64,000 nucleotides of DNA from Lactarius indigo (GCA_025766275.1 JAFKAC010000033.1:434001-498000), one strand, 5' to 3'; shown: positions 54,726 through 64,000, numbered from the stretch's first letter. Translations and numbers: made by a program. Notes: generated from the sequence alone by a model not told the origin.

Positions 54726-56777
54726 GTGGCCGTAACAACAAGAGATCAGTGGACGAACTTCCGTCCTTATTCGCTCCCAAGAAGAGGAGAACGCAACGTC
54801 CCCACGCGCTTTTTACGAGCTGCTGGTTGGAGGGAAAGAGAAGAAGAAACCGGATATTTTGTGGAATTCAACGGACCTACTAGGTTCCGACCAGTTGAGT
54901 TCAACTTCGACCATTTGTGCTGGACGGAGGTTACGTGGAACCCCATAGAATCCCAGTGGGACGTTATACGACCAGCAGGACCCAGATATCAGTGTGATAT
55001 CGACGCCAGAGAACTCAACAGCCGAGCGGATTGGGGGCCCATCGACGGACAAGTACGAGAACACTCCACCGGAGAAGTAGTTTCAGAAGAAGGAGAAGGG
55101 CAAAGCCAAGACGAAAACGAAAGTGAAGGACGAGAACCGAATCAAACAGAGACTAGCGGGGGAGCAATACAAGACTTCCTCATCGAACGAGCTGAGTCTG
55201 CACACATCACAGAGCCCGAACCAATTCACATCCGATCACCAGCTATCATGGCGACAATAACACGAGCCATGGAAGAAGTCGCAATTGAAGAAGCACGCGT
55301 AGTGCAAGAAGAAGCACGAGAAATCCTCATGCCCATTAACCCAGAAACTGGCGTACGAATGACCGCCGACGACGCAGCCATCTTTCGAGCAATAGGGTCA
55401 GACCGAGGAGACCCCCCGTCTGGACGACAACCCGCACTAGACCTCCCACCTGGAATAGGAGGACCGGGAGGAGACCCGCCACCGCCACCGGGAGGGGGCA
55501 TCCCGTTCGACTTACGAAGAACCGAACCGCCAAGAATGCCACCCATGGGACCACCAGGAGGTGGAGGAGGTGGTGGAGGAGGAGGTGGAGGTGCCGGAGG
55601 GCATCATGGAGAAAAACTAACCGGCGAGCCACCTTCCATTTTTGACGGGGACAGACTCAAAGTAGACCAATTTCTAACACAGTGGCACGTCTATTGGGGC
55701 ATGAATCTCGACGCCCCCATCATGCGCAACGATTACAGAAGATGCCTCCTGTTCTTATCTTACATCAAAGGCGGAGCAGTCAGCGAATGGGTCCTATCCT
55801 TCCTGAACTGGCTCAATAGACAAATACAACGAGGGATTAGTCCCTATACTCGTGATCTATGGGAAGCCGTGGCCGATGGATTCAGCCAGAGGTTCGAAAA
55901 CACACTAGAAAGAGAACAAGCCCAAGCCATACTACGAAAGGGCTTCCGGATGGTGGGAGAGGACATCGACAAGTACGTCAATGATTTCGAGCAGCTCGCA
56001 TGGAAGGCTCATTATCGCCTCAACGAACCACAAACCATCGACCTCTTCACGTCGGGTCTGCCCAAGGAACTATTCAAAAACGCGTTCCAGTTCGACGACC
56101 CCATCACGTTCGACGACTGGAAAAGGGCAGTTCTTAAGCGACAAAAGAACTATATACACCTCAAGGCACGACTCAATGAGCACAAGAACACGACAACGCA
56201 GCCGAAGAAACAGAGCGGTAACGCTGGGTGGACACTTCCGCAAAACTTACCACAAACAAACCCATGGGCAATGGATACTTCGGCCGATCGAGCCAAGGTA
56301 AGGCTTGCGGGGTCTGAAGAAATAGACTTCAACAAGCTGCCACATCGTGACTGGACCGCACCGCCATTCCCGCCAAGAGGAGGACCGGGTGCACGAGGGC
56401 GAGGCAGAGGCGGATCTCGGAGGGACCTAAGGAACGTCCTCTGTTATAACTGTCACGCCCCTGGCCACCTCTCACGAAATTGTCCCTATCCACGCACGCA
56501 GCCCCAATGGCAGGCCGCCACGACCAGCAGCCGCATGACCGAAACCACGGAGTACCCTCCGGGACCCGTCTCGCAGTACGCGCCGTCGCAATACGCGCCG
56601 TCATTGCCCGGGTACATGTCGCCCGCAAGCGCGACACCCGCACCTCAAATCAATGCGGCCAAGACGGCAGGAGAACAAGCCAAGGAATGGCTCACACAGG
56701 TGGCCAACAGTACGGATGAGGTGAAAGACCTCATACTTCAAGATCTATGGGGAAAAGAGGGTTTTCGGGACGCCTGA
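54726..56777 (+). CDS. gag: E6 Gag (683 aa, GTG start)
   Basis: Open from GTG 54726 to TGA 56775-56777. The first well-placed ATG is 55248, which would remove a conserved N-terminal domain (DQWTNFRPYSLPRRGERN through about residue 110). The GTG has A at -3 and G at +4. After an acidic linker come a Pro/Gly-rich tract (about 235-295), the capsid-like core (about 300-450, FLSYIKGGAVSEWVLSFLNW), an RG-rich stretch and one CCHC knuckle CYNCHAPGHLSRNC (about 572-585). Gag would form particles and bind the RNA. Pol is made by a -1 shift near its end. The start codon is the least certain point. Confidence 0.88.
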   Translation: MAVTTRDQWTNFRPYSLPRRGERNVPTRFLRAAGWREREEETGYFVEFNGPTRFRPVEFNFDHLCWTEVTWNPIESQWDVIRPAGPRYQCDIDARELNSRADWGPIDGQVREHSTGEVVSEEGEGQSQDENESEGREPNQTETSGGAIQDFLIERAESAHITEPEPIHIRSPAIMATITRAMEEVAIEEARVVQEEAREILMPINPETGVRMTADDAAIFRAIGSDRGDPPSGRQPALDLPPGIGGPGGDPPPPPGGGIPFDLRRTEPPRMPPMGPPGGGGGGGGGGGGAGGHHGEKLTGEPPSIFDGDRLKVDQFLTQWHVYWGMNLDAPIMRNDYRRCLLFLSYIKGGAVSEWVLSFLNWLNRQIQRGISPYTRDLWEAVADGFSQRFENTLEREQAQAILRKGFRMVGEDIDKYVNDFEQLAWKAHYRLNEPQTIDLFTSGLPKELFKNAFQFDDPITFDDWKRAVLKRQKNYIHLKARLNEHKNTTTQPKKQSGNAGWTLPQNLPQTNPWAMDTSADRAKVRLAGSEEIDFNKLPHRDWTAPPFPPRGGPGARGRGRGGSRRDLRNVLCYNCHAPGHLSRNCPYPRTQPQWQAATTSSRMTETTEYPPGPVSQYAPSQYAPSLPGYMSPASATPAPQINAAKTAGEQAKEWLTQVANSTDEVKDLILQDLWGKEGFRDA

Positions 56778-59700
56778 ACCCATCAGTCTGGGTGAGGGCT
56801 CTTCAATGTAATTCTGTAATTGTGACAACGCGCTATCGATCTATGCGAATTCCAGTAACTGTCCGTACGAATTACCAAACGACTGAAACCAACGCGCTCA
56901 TCGACTCCGGCGCAACCGACAACTTTATCCGCCCAAGCCTAGCAAAACGGGCCGGAGTGCAAACACAACCACTAGACATCCCTCGCAAGATATGGAATAT
57001 AGACAACACGGAGAACAAAGCTGGGTTAATCACTCATTATGTTAACCTAGAAGTGAAAACACGGGGACAGATAAAACAGATGACCTTCCTAGTCACCGAT
57101 CTAGGAAGCGAAGACATGGTGCTGGGCTACCCCTGGTTGAGTGCGTTCGAACCAACAATCAACTGGGCCACGGCCACTCTACACCCCGATATGCAACCAG
57201 TGACACTAGCAACCACTGAAGCGTTGCTATCGTCAATAACCACTCGAGCCCTCATTGTGGCCGAGAAACAGGACATCGTACGTGAATTAGAAGAAGAAAT
57301 GTCCATCCGAGCCACCACCTCGACGGAATTGGCTATACAAGCTAAACAGCAACAGACGGCAGCAGTGCTTCCTCCCGAATACGCGATGTTCGCCAAACTT
57401 TTCAACGAGCAGGCCTCACACCGCTTCCCCCCGGCACGGCCCTGGGATCATGCCATCGACTTCAAACCGTCCGCGCCGGCCGCCATCGACTGCAAGATTT
57501 ATCCGATGACTCAAAAGGAGGAGAGTGAACTTAAAGAGTTCCTCGACGAGAAGCTAAAGCAGGGATATTTACGTCCTTCCATCTCCCCGTACGCCTCCTC
57601 TTTTTTCTTCATCAAAAAGAAGGATGGAAAACTACGACCCGTACAGGACTACCGAGTTATCAACTCCCACACCATTCGCAACCAATACCCGCTCCCGCTT
57701 ATACAGGACCTTATTCTTGACCTCAGCAACGCCCACATCTATACGAAGCTCGATATCCGATGGGGCTACAATAACATACGCATCCGCGACGGCGATCAAG
57801 AAAAGGCGGCGTTCAAAACCAAATTTGGCCTTTTTGAACCCACTGTCATGTTCTTCGGACTCACCAACTCCCCCACCACCTTCCAAGCCATGATGAACCA
57901 CATCTATCGTGATACGATAGCAAAGCATGAACGCTTGGGCACTACTATACGTGTTTATATGGATGACATCGGTATCGCCACTCACTTTGATCATGATCTA
58001 GTGGCCCATATCAACGCCGTCCGCGATGTGTTACGTGTCGCGGAAGAGCACGACCTTTACTTCAAACTCGAAAAGTGCCTGTTTCATCAACCGTGGATGG
58101 ATTACCTGGGGGTAATCCTTGAGAGGGGGGTGACCCGAATGGACCCCGTAAAAGTTCAGGGCATCAAGGACTGGCCAACACCAACGAAAGTCAAGGACGT
58201 CCGCTCCTTCCTCGGCTTCTGTAACTTTTACAGACTTTTCATCCGCGGTTTCGCAACTCACGCCAAGCCGCTCACTAAACTAACACGAAAAGACGAAGAG
58301 TGGCGGTGGACTGAAGAAGAAGAAAAGGCGTTCAACACTCTAAAACGCCTCGTAACGGAAGAACCGGTGCTAGCACACCCCGTTCTTCAAGATCCATTCG
58401 AGTTAGAAGTGGACGCCTCGGGCTACGCGGTGGGAGCCGTACTACTGCAAAAGAAATCTGACGGCAAGCGACACCCCATAGGTTACTACTCGGCGACGCT
58501 TTCTGAAGCCGAGAGAAATTACGACATCTACGACCTAGAACTACTCGCAATAGTTAAGGCCTTACGAAACTGGCGACCACTTCTTGCTGGCGCCCCTCAC
58601 AAGATCAAGATCTACTCGGATCACCTAAACTTGCAGTACTGGAAATCACCGCAAAAGATTAGCAGACGAGTTGCTAGGGAAGTACTTGAGCTTTCCGAAT
58701 ATGATTTTGAAATTCATCACATCAAGGGAAAGAACAACGGGCGAGCAGATGCATTGTCAAGACGACCGGATTACGACCAAGGAATCGAAGACAACAGCGA
58801 AGTAGTGGTCCTACCCCCCGAAGTCTTTGTGCGAACCCTCAATACCGCACGCACCTTCGTTGCCAATCCAAACCTCCTACAACCACGCCACCAGCAAGAT
58901 GAGAAAGTGATCAAAGTATGGGCTGATCCCTACCACCTCAAAAAGATACAAGGGGAGTGGTACAAAGATGGCCGGTTCGTAATCACAGGACCGGCATCCA
59001 CTCAGCGCGTACTAATACACGACCATCACGACACGCCGATACACGGCCATCCGGGGATTGCGAAAACCCAACGCATCCTGGAGAGGCACTACTGGTGGCC
59101 GCGACTTCGCCGGGATGTATACGAATACGTACAAGGTTGCGCAGAGTGTCAGAGGAACAAAGTTAACACAAGACCCATACGAGCCGCGCTACACCCCATC
59201 ACGCCAATACTAGAAGCCATGCCGTTCCAAACGGTAGCGGTAGACTTCATCACTAAACTTCCTGTCTCCAAGGGGTACGACAGCATACTAACTGTCACGG
59301 ACCACGACTGTAGCAAGGCATCCATCTTTATTCCGTGTAAAGAAGAAATTACCGCAGAAGAAACGGCGACCCTGTACGTCGCCCAGGTGTTCAAACGTTT
59401 CGGGTTGCCACGCAAGATAATAAGCGACCGCGACCCCCGCTTTACATCCAAATTCACCAGAGAAGTATGCCGCATCTTGGGAATTCAGCAGAACATATCC
59501 ACTGCGTATCACCCGCGTACTGACGGACAGTCCGAGCGCACCAACCAATGGCTGGAGCAGTATTTGCGCTTTTGGGTAAATGAACGACAAGATGACTGGG
59601 AGGCTTATCTGCCAATCGCTGAATTCGCGCACAACAACTGGCCACATGAACACACCAAGGAATCGCCGTTTCAACTTCTAATGGGATACAATCCGCTAGC

Positions 59701-61489
59701 TGATTGGACGGATAAGCCCTCTCCAATTCCCCTTGTGACCGCACGACTGACACAGCTGAAAGAAGCTAGAGAAGACGCCCAACGCCTCATGAAGAAGGCA
59801 CAAGAATCATGGGTGCGCAACAAAGATACGCCCAAATTCAAAGTCAACGACCTCGTGTGGCTTGAAGGCAAGCATCTTCGCACCAATCAGCCAACGGCAA
59901 AATTAGCGGCGCGACGCCACGGACCGTTCCGGGTGATACAGGTGATGTCCCCCTATAACTATCGATTGGAACTTCCCACGCAGTGGAGCATCCACTCAGT
60001 GTTTCACATCGATCTTCTCACCCCATACAAACAAACCCCCTTACACGGGGAGAACTTCACACGACCGCCACCGGAATTAATCGATGGAGAAGAGGAGTAC
60101 GAAGTCGAGGCCATTCTAGACGCCCGGCACTTCGGCAGGGGGAAACGCCTTCAATATCTGATCAAATGGAAGGGGTATCCAGACTCGGAGAACCAGTGGG
60201 TCAACAAGGACGACGTCTTTGCGCCCGAAGCCCTTCGCCTATATCAGGAAAAACAGACGCGCGGAAGGATGATTAAAACGGGGAGCGCAACGACGAAGGA
60301 AAGTATTCCCCTCTTCCTTCGCTCAACTACTACCACTCTCATGCCTACTTCCCCATTGCGACATGTCACACAAGCGCAACTCCTCGACTCCCTCGCAGAC
60401 GACGCCCGCGCCCTCCTCGCGGAGGACGACGACACCGAGGTTCCCAACACTCAGCTCACGCCATGGACACCTCTTGCACCAACAGAGGGGCCCATCACCG
60501 CGCAAGAATGGATCAACGTCGTCACCAGATTCCCCGATCCAACAACCACACCCAACGACGACCGAGCCGTCGTCCACGTCTTCCGAAACGACAGCGGTGA
60601 GCGCGAACCCATCGCCGCTATCCCCCCAAGCGACGACCTCATCGGCGTTCGCGGAGTTTTCCCGAGCGACGACCAGCGTTCAAGCGCTGATGGAGTACGA
60701 GTTGGAGGGTTGGAGGAGGGTAGCGGCAGCGTGGCAGAAGGAGCAGCTGGACTCGGCAGCGGCCCGACTGAGGGAGATGCGCGAGCGACGGCAGCGATGG
60801 CGGCAGCTGAGGCTGGCCATGACGACGAAGATTATTACCCGGCGAGACACCCCTTCCTTCGAACGAAACGCGACCCTGATAATCCCCTCATCACGCCCTG
60901 GCTCGTCTACACCGACAGGTCCCCCATGTATCGAGGACGTGTGCGCGTGCCTGGTGCCGCCGATCACCGTCCGTTCACCGCCGCCGAAGACCCCGCGCAT
61001 GTCATTGCGCCTGAAGGGTTCCGGGCGAACAGACGACCCCATTACATTCAGTACCCCATCACCGGACCCGATGGAGTAGAGAGGAACGCGTCGCACGTTC
61101 AGATCATCGGAGGGGCGGACCCCCTCATATTGGGAGTTATACCGGGCTCGCCGCACGTCTATGGTAAGCCCTTCTACGCCGAACCCCACGTTTCCGCCGC
61201 GCTCCGCCCCACGTACCCGCACGAGGACCTCGTGGTCTTCGAGGCCGACAAGATCACCGATCGCGCACTCAATCGTATCAACGATGAGTCGCTCACTGCG
61301 GAAGTCACGCGCTTCCGCGCGGCCAGCTACGAGCTGGACCGACTCCGTGCCAGGGTGAGTCAGCTACGCGCGATGATCGAGTGTGCCCAAGACGACAGGC
61401 GCGACGCCATCTACCGTCTGGAGCGCGCGACGGCCTTGGAGCGCATTGCTGACGAACAGCGCGATTGGCCGGCTCGCGACTTTCGGTGA
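56747..61489 (+). CDS. pol: E6 Pol: protease, RT, RNase H, integrase, chromodomain and C-terminal module
   Basis: A 1,580-codon open frame overlapping gag by about 30 nt in -1 phase. Protease IDSGATDNF (about residue 52); RT with FFIKKKDGKLRP, LDIRWGYNN and YMDDIGIAT (404-407); RNase H FELEVDASGYAVGAVLL (about 551). Integrase has HGHPGIAKTQRI...CAECQ (about 766-800), D in VDFITKLP (about 834), D in SDRDPRF (about 893) and E in GQSERTNQW (about 929). The chromodomain is at about 1114-1170 (EEYEVEAILDARHF, YLIKWKGYPDSENQW). Residues 1171-1580 form an extra module: a Ser/Thr/Pro and acidic linker, then a conserved block (VYGKPFYAEPHV, DESLTAEVTRFRAA) and a helical end. It should copy and integrate the element; the chromodomain probably targets marked chromatin. 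No lesion seen. Confidence 0.93.
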   Translation: MGKRGFSGRLNPSVWVRALQCNSVIVTTRYRSMRIPVTVRTNYQTTETNALIDSGATDNFIRPSLAKRAGVQTQPLDIPRKIWNIDNTENKAGLITHYVNLEVKTRGQIKQMTFLVTDLGSEDMVLGYPWLSAFEPTINWATATLHPDMQPVTLATTEALLSSITTRALIVAEKQDIVRELEEEMSIRATTSTELAIQAKQQQTAAVLPPEYAMFAKLFNEQASHRFPPARPWDHAIDFKPSAPAAIDCKIYPMTQKEESELKEFLDEKLKQGYLRPSISPYASSFFFIKKKDGKLRPVQDYRVINSHTIRNQYPLPLIQDLILDLSNAHIYTKLDIRWGYNNIRIRDGDQEKAAFKTKFGLFEPTVMFFGLTNSPTTFQAMMNHIYRDTIAKHERLGTTIRVYMDDIGIATHFDHDLVAHINAVRDVLRVAEEHDLYFKLEKCLFHQPWMDYLGVILERGVTRMDPVKVQGIKDWPTPTKVKDVRSFLGFCNFYRLFIRGFATHAKPLTKLTRKDEEWRWTEEEEKAFNTLKRLVTEEPVLAHPVLQDPFELEVDASGYAVGAVLLQKKSDGKRHPIGYYSATLSEAERNYDIYDLELLAIVKALRNWRPLLAGAPHKIKIYSDHLNLQYWKSPQKISRRVAREVLELSEYDFEIHHIKGKNNGRADALSRRPDYDQGIEDNSEVVVLPPEVFVRTLNTARTFVANPNLLQPRHQQDEKVIKVWADPYHLKKIQGEWYKDGRFVITGPASTQRVLIHDHHDTPIHGHPGIAKTQRILERHYWWPRLRRDVYEYVQGCAECQRNKVNTRPIRAALHPITPILEAMPFQTVAVDFITKLPVSKGYDSILTVTDHDCSKASIFIPCKEEITAEETATLYVAQVFKRFGLPRKIISDRDPRFTSKFTREVCRILGIQQNISTAYHPRTDGQSERTNQWLEQYLRFWVNERQDDWEAYLPIAEFAHNNWPHEHTKESPFQLLMGYNPLADWTDKPSPIPLVTARLTQLKEAREDAQRLMKKAQESWVRNKDTPKFKVNDLVWLEGKHLRTNQPTAKLAARRHGPFRVIQVMSPYNYRLELPTQWSIHSVFHIDLLTPYKQTPLHGENFTRPPPELIDGEEEYEVEAILDARHFGRGKRLQYLIKWKGYPDSENQWVNKDDVFAPEALRLYQEKQTRGRMIKTGSATTKESIPLFLRSTTTTLMPTSPLRHVTQAQLLDSLADDARALLAEDDDTEVPNTQLTPWTPLAPTEGPITAQEWINVVTRFPDPTTTPNDDRAVVHVFRNDSGEREPIAAIPPSDDLIGVRGVFPSDDQRSSADGVRVGGLEEGSGSVAEGAAGLGSGPTEGDARATAAMAAAEAGHDDEDYYPARHPFLRTKRDPDNPLITPWLVYTDRSPMYRGRVRVPGAADHRPFTAAEDPAHVIAPEGFRANRRPHYIQYPITGPDGVERNASHVQIIGGADPLILGVIPGSPHVYGKPFYAEPHVSAALRPTYPHEDLVVFEADKITDRALNRINDESLTAEVTRFRAASYELDRLRARVSQLRAMIECAQDDRRDAIYRLERATALERIADEQRDWPARDFR
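56759..56765 (+). promoter_or_regulatory. E6 -1 frameshift site GGGTTTT with downstream stem-loop
   Basis: G GGT TTT in the Gag frame. After the 6-nt spacer CGGGAC a stem GCC/ACCCA, loop, TGGGT/GGC can form and spans the Gag stop. GGGAAAA lies 11 nt upstream in the right phase and is a possible second slip site. Confidence 0.68.
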
Positions 61490-61520
61490 GTCTGGGGCCT
61501 CACGCTTAGAAAGGGGGTGA

Positions 61521-62050
61521 TGTTACGTTTCGGACTTGTACGGCGATATTCGACTGAGGACCCTTACTGTACCGGTTGCAACTACGGCGGTAAGGTAGAT
61601 TAGTTGCGGACTTACGATAGGCGATTACGAGTACGATAGGAGATTGCGCGCTGATTGCTGACTGAGGACTGTGCCACTAATACTAGTAGTAGTAGTATTA
61701 GGGTTCGAGCTACTTACGCGACACGTTGGACGCTACCATACTGTGACTCATAGCAGCGCTTGAAAGCCTGCTCGACTTGTATTTAAACCGTCTTGTGAAG
61801 ACCAAGATACGCCATCTTGGTCTTCTTGAATCGTCACTTTCTTGTTCCACTCTCGTCTTCATTCTCGACTCTAAAACCTCATTCTAATATTCGCCTTTAT
61901 CGCAAGTCAGCAAAGAGTCTTGTCGGTGTACCTCCGAGTATTCACTAAGACAAGAGCACGGGCTTCCACGCCGTCGTGTCGTTCTACGTTTGCTAAGTTG
62001 TTACCGCTTCCATCGAGCTCAAGTCGAGCTGACGTCGTGACGGCGTTACA
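61521..62050 (+). repeat. E6 3' LTR
   Basis: 530 bp, identical by eye to 54177-54706. Preceded by the purine tract AGAAAGGGGGTGA (plus-strand primer) and followed by ATGGG. Confidence 0.95.
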
Positions 62051-62055
62051 ATGGG

Positions 62056-63378
62056 ACCACGCAATTGACTTTAAACCCGGCACGCCCTCAGCGATCGACT
62101 GTAAAATATACCCATTAACACAAGAAGAGGAAGGAAAACTCAAGGAGTTTTTGGACGAAAAGCTTCGGCAGGGGTACCTCCGCCCCTCGATTTCCCTGTA
62201 CGCATCATCATTCTTCTTCGTTAAAAAGAAGGATGGAAAGCTGCGCCCCGTACAGGACTATCGCGTCATCAACTTGCATACCATACGCAACCAATACCCA
62301 CTCCCATTGATCCAAGACCTCATTTATGACCTCAGCAACGCCTACATCTACACGAAGCTCGATATTTGTTGGGGATATAACGACATCCGTATACGGGACG
62401 GTGACCAGGAGAAGGCGGCTTTCAAGACCAAGTTTGGACTCTTTGAACCAACGGTCATGTTTTTCGGGCTCACTAATTCACCGGCGACCTTCCAAACCAT
62501 GATGAACCATATTTACCGTGACACCATTGCTAAACACGAGCTCCGTGGCACAGTCATCCAGGTCTACATGGACGACATCGGCATTGCCACGCACGAAAGA
62601 TCTACGTCCGCCGACCACATTGCGGCGGTCACGGATGTCCTTCGCATTGCCCAAGACCATGACCTCTATTTCAAGCTCGAGAAATGCCTGTTCCACCAAC
62701 CTCGGATGGATTACCTGGGGGTAATCCTTGAAAAGGGGGTAACGCGTATGGATCCGGTAAAAGTTCGCGGCATCAAAGACTGGCCAACGCCGACCAAGGT
62801 CAGGGACATACAGTCATTTTTGGGCTTCTGTAACTTTTACTGCCTTTTCATCCGAGGTTTCGCAACCCACGCACGACCACTCAACCAATTAACAAGGAAA
62901 GATGCTGAGTGGAAATGGGGAGACGATGAAGACCGCGCATTTAAAACTCTCAAACGCCTCGTGACTGAAGAACCGGTGCTGGCACACCCCAATTTACAAG
63001 ATCAGTTTGAACTGGAGGTCGATGCGTCGGGATTCGCGGTAGGTGCGGTACTCCTGCAGAAGAAAAATGATGGTCGCAAGCACCCGATAGGATACTATTC
63101 GGCAACGCTCAACGAAGCTGAGCGAAATTACGATATTTACAACCTAGAACTCCTCGCCATTGTCAAAGCCCTTCAGCACTGGAGACCCTTACTCGCAGGA
63201 TCCCCCCACAAGATCAAAATATTTTCTGATCACCTCAACCTCCAGTACTGGAAGACTCCGCAAAAGATCAGCCGAAGGGTTGCCCGAGAAGTACTGGAGT
63301 TGATGGAGTATGACTTCGAGATCCACCACATCAAAGGGAAGAACAACGGCAGGGCGGACGCTCTATCTAGGTGACCAG
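62056..63378 (+). pseudogene. pol: E5 pol, right part (RT to RNase H)
   Basis: Resumes the E5 frame at DHAIDFKPGTPSAIDCKIYP and runs through RT (YMDDIGIAT), RNase H (LEVDASGFAVGAVLL) and the start of the connection to integrase. TGA at 63372 stands where E6 has CGA. Several conserved Arg codons have become Cys or Gln (LDICWGY, IQVYMDD, FYCLFI), all explained by CpG transitions, so the RT is probably damaged too. Cut by an E1-family LTR at 63379. Confidence 0.88.
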
Positions 63379-63932
63379 TGTTATGATCCGACGCTTCGGA
63401 CCTAAGTCACAGTATGTCTCCACCCTGCCTTCCCCCTTTGTACTATACCTTGTTACCAAAGGAGCTACTGTTACTAGTGGCGCTGTTTCTTTGATCCAAA
63501 CTTCTGTTTACTCCGTTTAGTCTCTTTGATATTGTGTGGACTTGTGTTCATGTTGTTTGGAACCCTGTCCTATATAAACCTGTACCATAGACCGTAGGAA
63601 GCCAGACTTGGCTTCGTTTGCAATCTAGCAACCTTGCCTCCGTACTTTGGTGTGACCTCGTCTTATTCCTCTCTTCTTGTGCATCCCCTACCTCAGTCCC
63701 TGACCAGGACACTTCGAAGTCTTTGCAGTTGGACTATATCAACGCGTTACACCTGTTATACTCTGTGCACTAGCAAGATCAAGTGTAGAGAAGTGTTAGA
63801 CACTTCGGACGAGGAGTCCTACATTACAGAGTAGTGCTGCACCTTGTGCCACACCTTATCACTCGTATTTCATAGCAATAAGACAACAGAGGTCTTCGCT
63901 TGATACTTGTGTGATTCAGAACCTCTAGAACC
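63379..63932 (+). repeat. E1-family LTR (nearly full length), inserted in E5
   Basis: TGTTATGATCCGACGC... closely matches the E1 LTRs but keeps CG where they have TG or CA. It retains the TATATAA box and a 7-bp version of the start-site hairpin (GAAGCCA-GACT-TGGCTTC). Similarity stops near 63932, about 25 bp before the expected end. It could be a solo LTR or the 5' LTR of an element running out of the window. Confidence 0.88.
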
Positions 63933-64000
63933 TGTCACGGACGCTCTATTTTTGCCTTATTTTTCTGTATTTTTACGGATTTATTCAGTAGAGATACGAG
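63933..64000. other. Possible start of another LTR
   Basis: The E1-family LTR is broken at TGTCACGGACGC, a plausible TG start. The sequence runs to the edge of the window and no other end can be seen. Confidence 0.3.

Larger units (their letters stand above)
54177..62050 (+). mobile_element. E6: complete, apparently intact Ty3/Gypsy chromodomain retrotransposon
   Basis: 7,874 bp with two 530-bp LTRs that look identical, flanked by ATGGG (54172-54176, 62051-62055), inserted in the RT of E5. Gag and Pol are both open over their whole length, and protease, RT, RNase H and integrase motifs are complete. Primer site, frameshift site and purine tract are all in place. It is the youngest insertion of the nest and may still move. 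Confidence 0.95.

Overview
The window looks like a transposon-rich, heterochromatin-like stretch of a filamentous basidiomycete genome, most likely an agaricomycete (inference). Reasons: chromodomain Ty3/Gypsy elements, a Ty1/Copia element, Tnp2/Plavaka-type DNA transposases, genes with many roughly 45-75 nt GT-AG introns, and stop codons mostly explained by CGA-to-TGA changes (CpG deamination). No rRNA, tRNA or CRISPR array was recognised, and no ordinary single-copy housekeeping gene is visible.

Layout. 1-11213: an old minus-strand Gypsy relic (element 0) is split by Gypsy element E1 (306-9853, target duplication GTTGT), which itself carries three nested solo LTRs at 2063, 4699 and 8548. 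11596-14107: a minus-strand multi-intron gene with a DUF6532-like C-terminus, apparently not degraded. 14374-25064: a large CACTA/Plavaka-like DNA transposon. It has an array of TGACT subterminal repeats, a 591-codon accessory gene ('gene B', minus), a divergently transcribed transposase (plus), and then three tandem-repeat arrays (36 bp, 105 bp, and a 1.5 kb C-rich satellite). 25065-26698: an inverted partial copy of the left end of the same kind of transposon. 26699-30081: the 3' part of another Gypsy element (E7) with a nested solo LTR. 30948-32195: a fragment of a second Plavaka transposase.

From there rightwards the window is a nest. The Plavaka fragment is cut by an LTR-C fragment (32196), that by a Copia element (32286), that by Gypsy E2 (37874), that by E4 (43833), that by E5 (51064), and that by E6 (54177-62050). 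E6 is complete, with visually identical 530-bp LTRs, target duplication ATGGG, and open gag and pol. E5 then resumes and is cut by an E1-family LTR (63379).

How the parts work. The Gypsy elements encode Gag (CCHC knuckle) and Pol (protease, RT, RNase H, integrase, chromodomain, plus a long extra C-terminal module). Gag and Pol overlap in -1 frame at a conserved GGGTTTT with a stem-loop 6 nt downstream. Just after the 5' LTR each element carries an 11-nt sequence complementary to the predicted first 11 nt of its own transcript. This is the arrangement of Tf1-type self-primed reverse transcription, and the two 11-nt words differ in a compensatory way between the E1 and E2-E6 families. In E2/E4/E5/E6 the leader has no ATG and gag opens at a conserved GTG in a good initiation context. 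The Copia element instead has a primer site matching the anticodon region of initiator tRNA-Met. All functional statements are inferences from sequence; no searches or folding programs were run.
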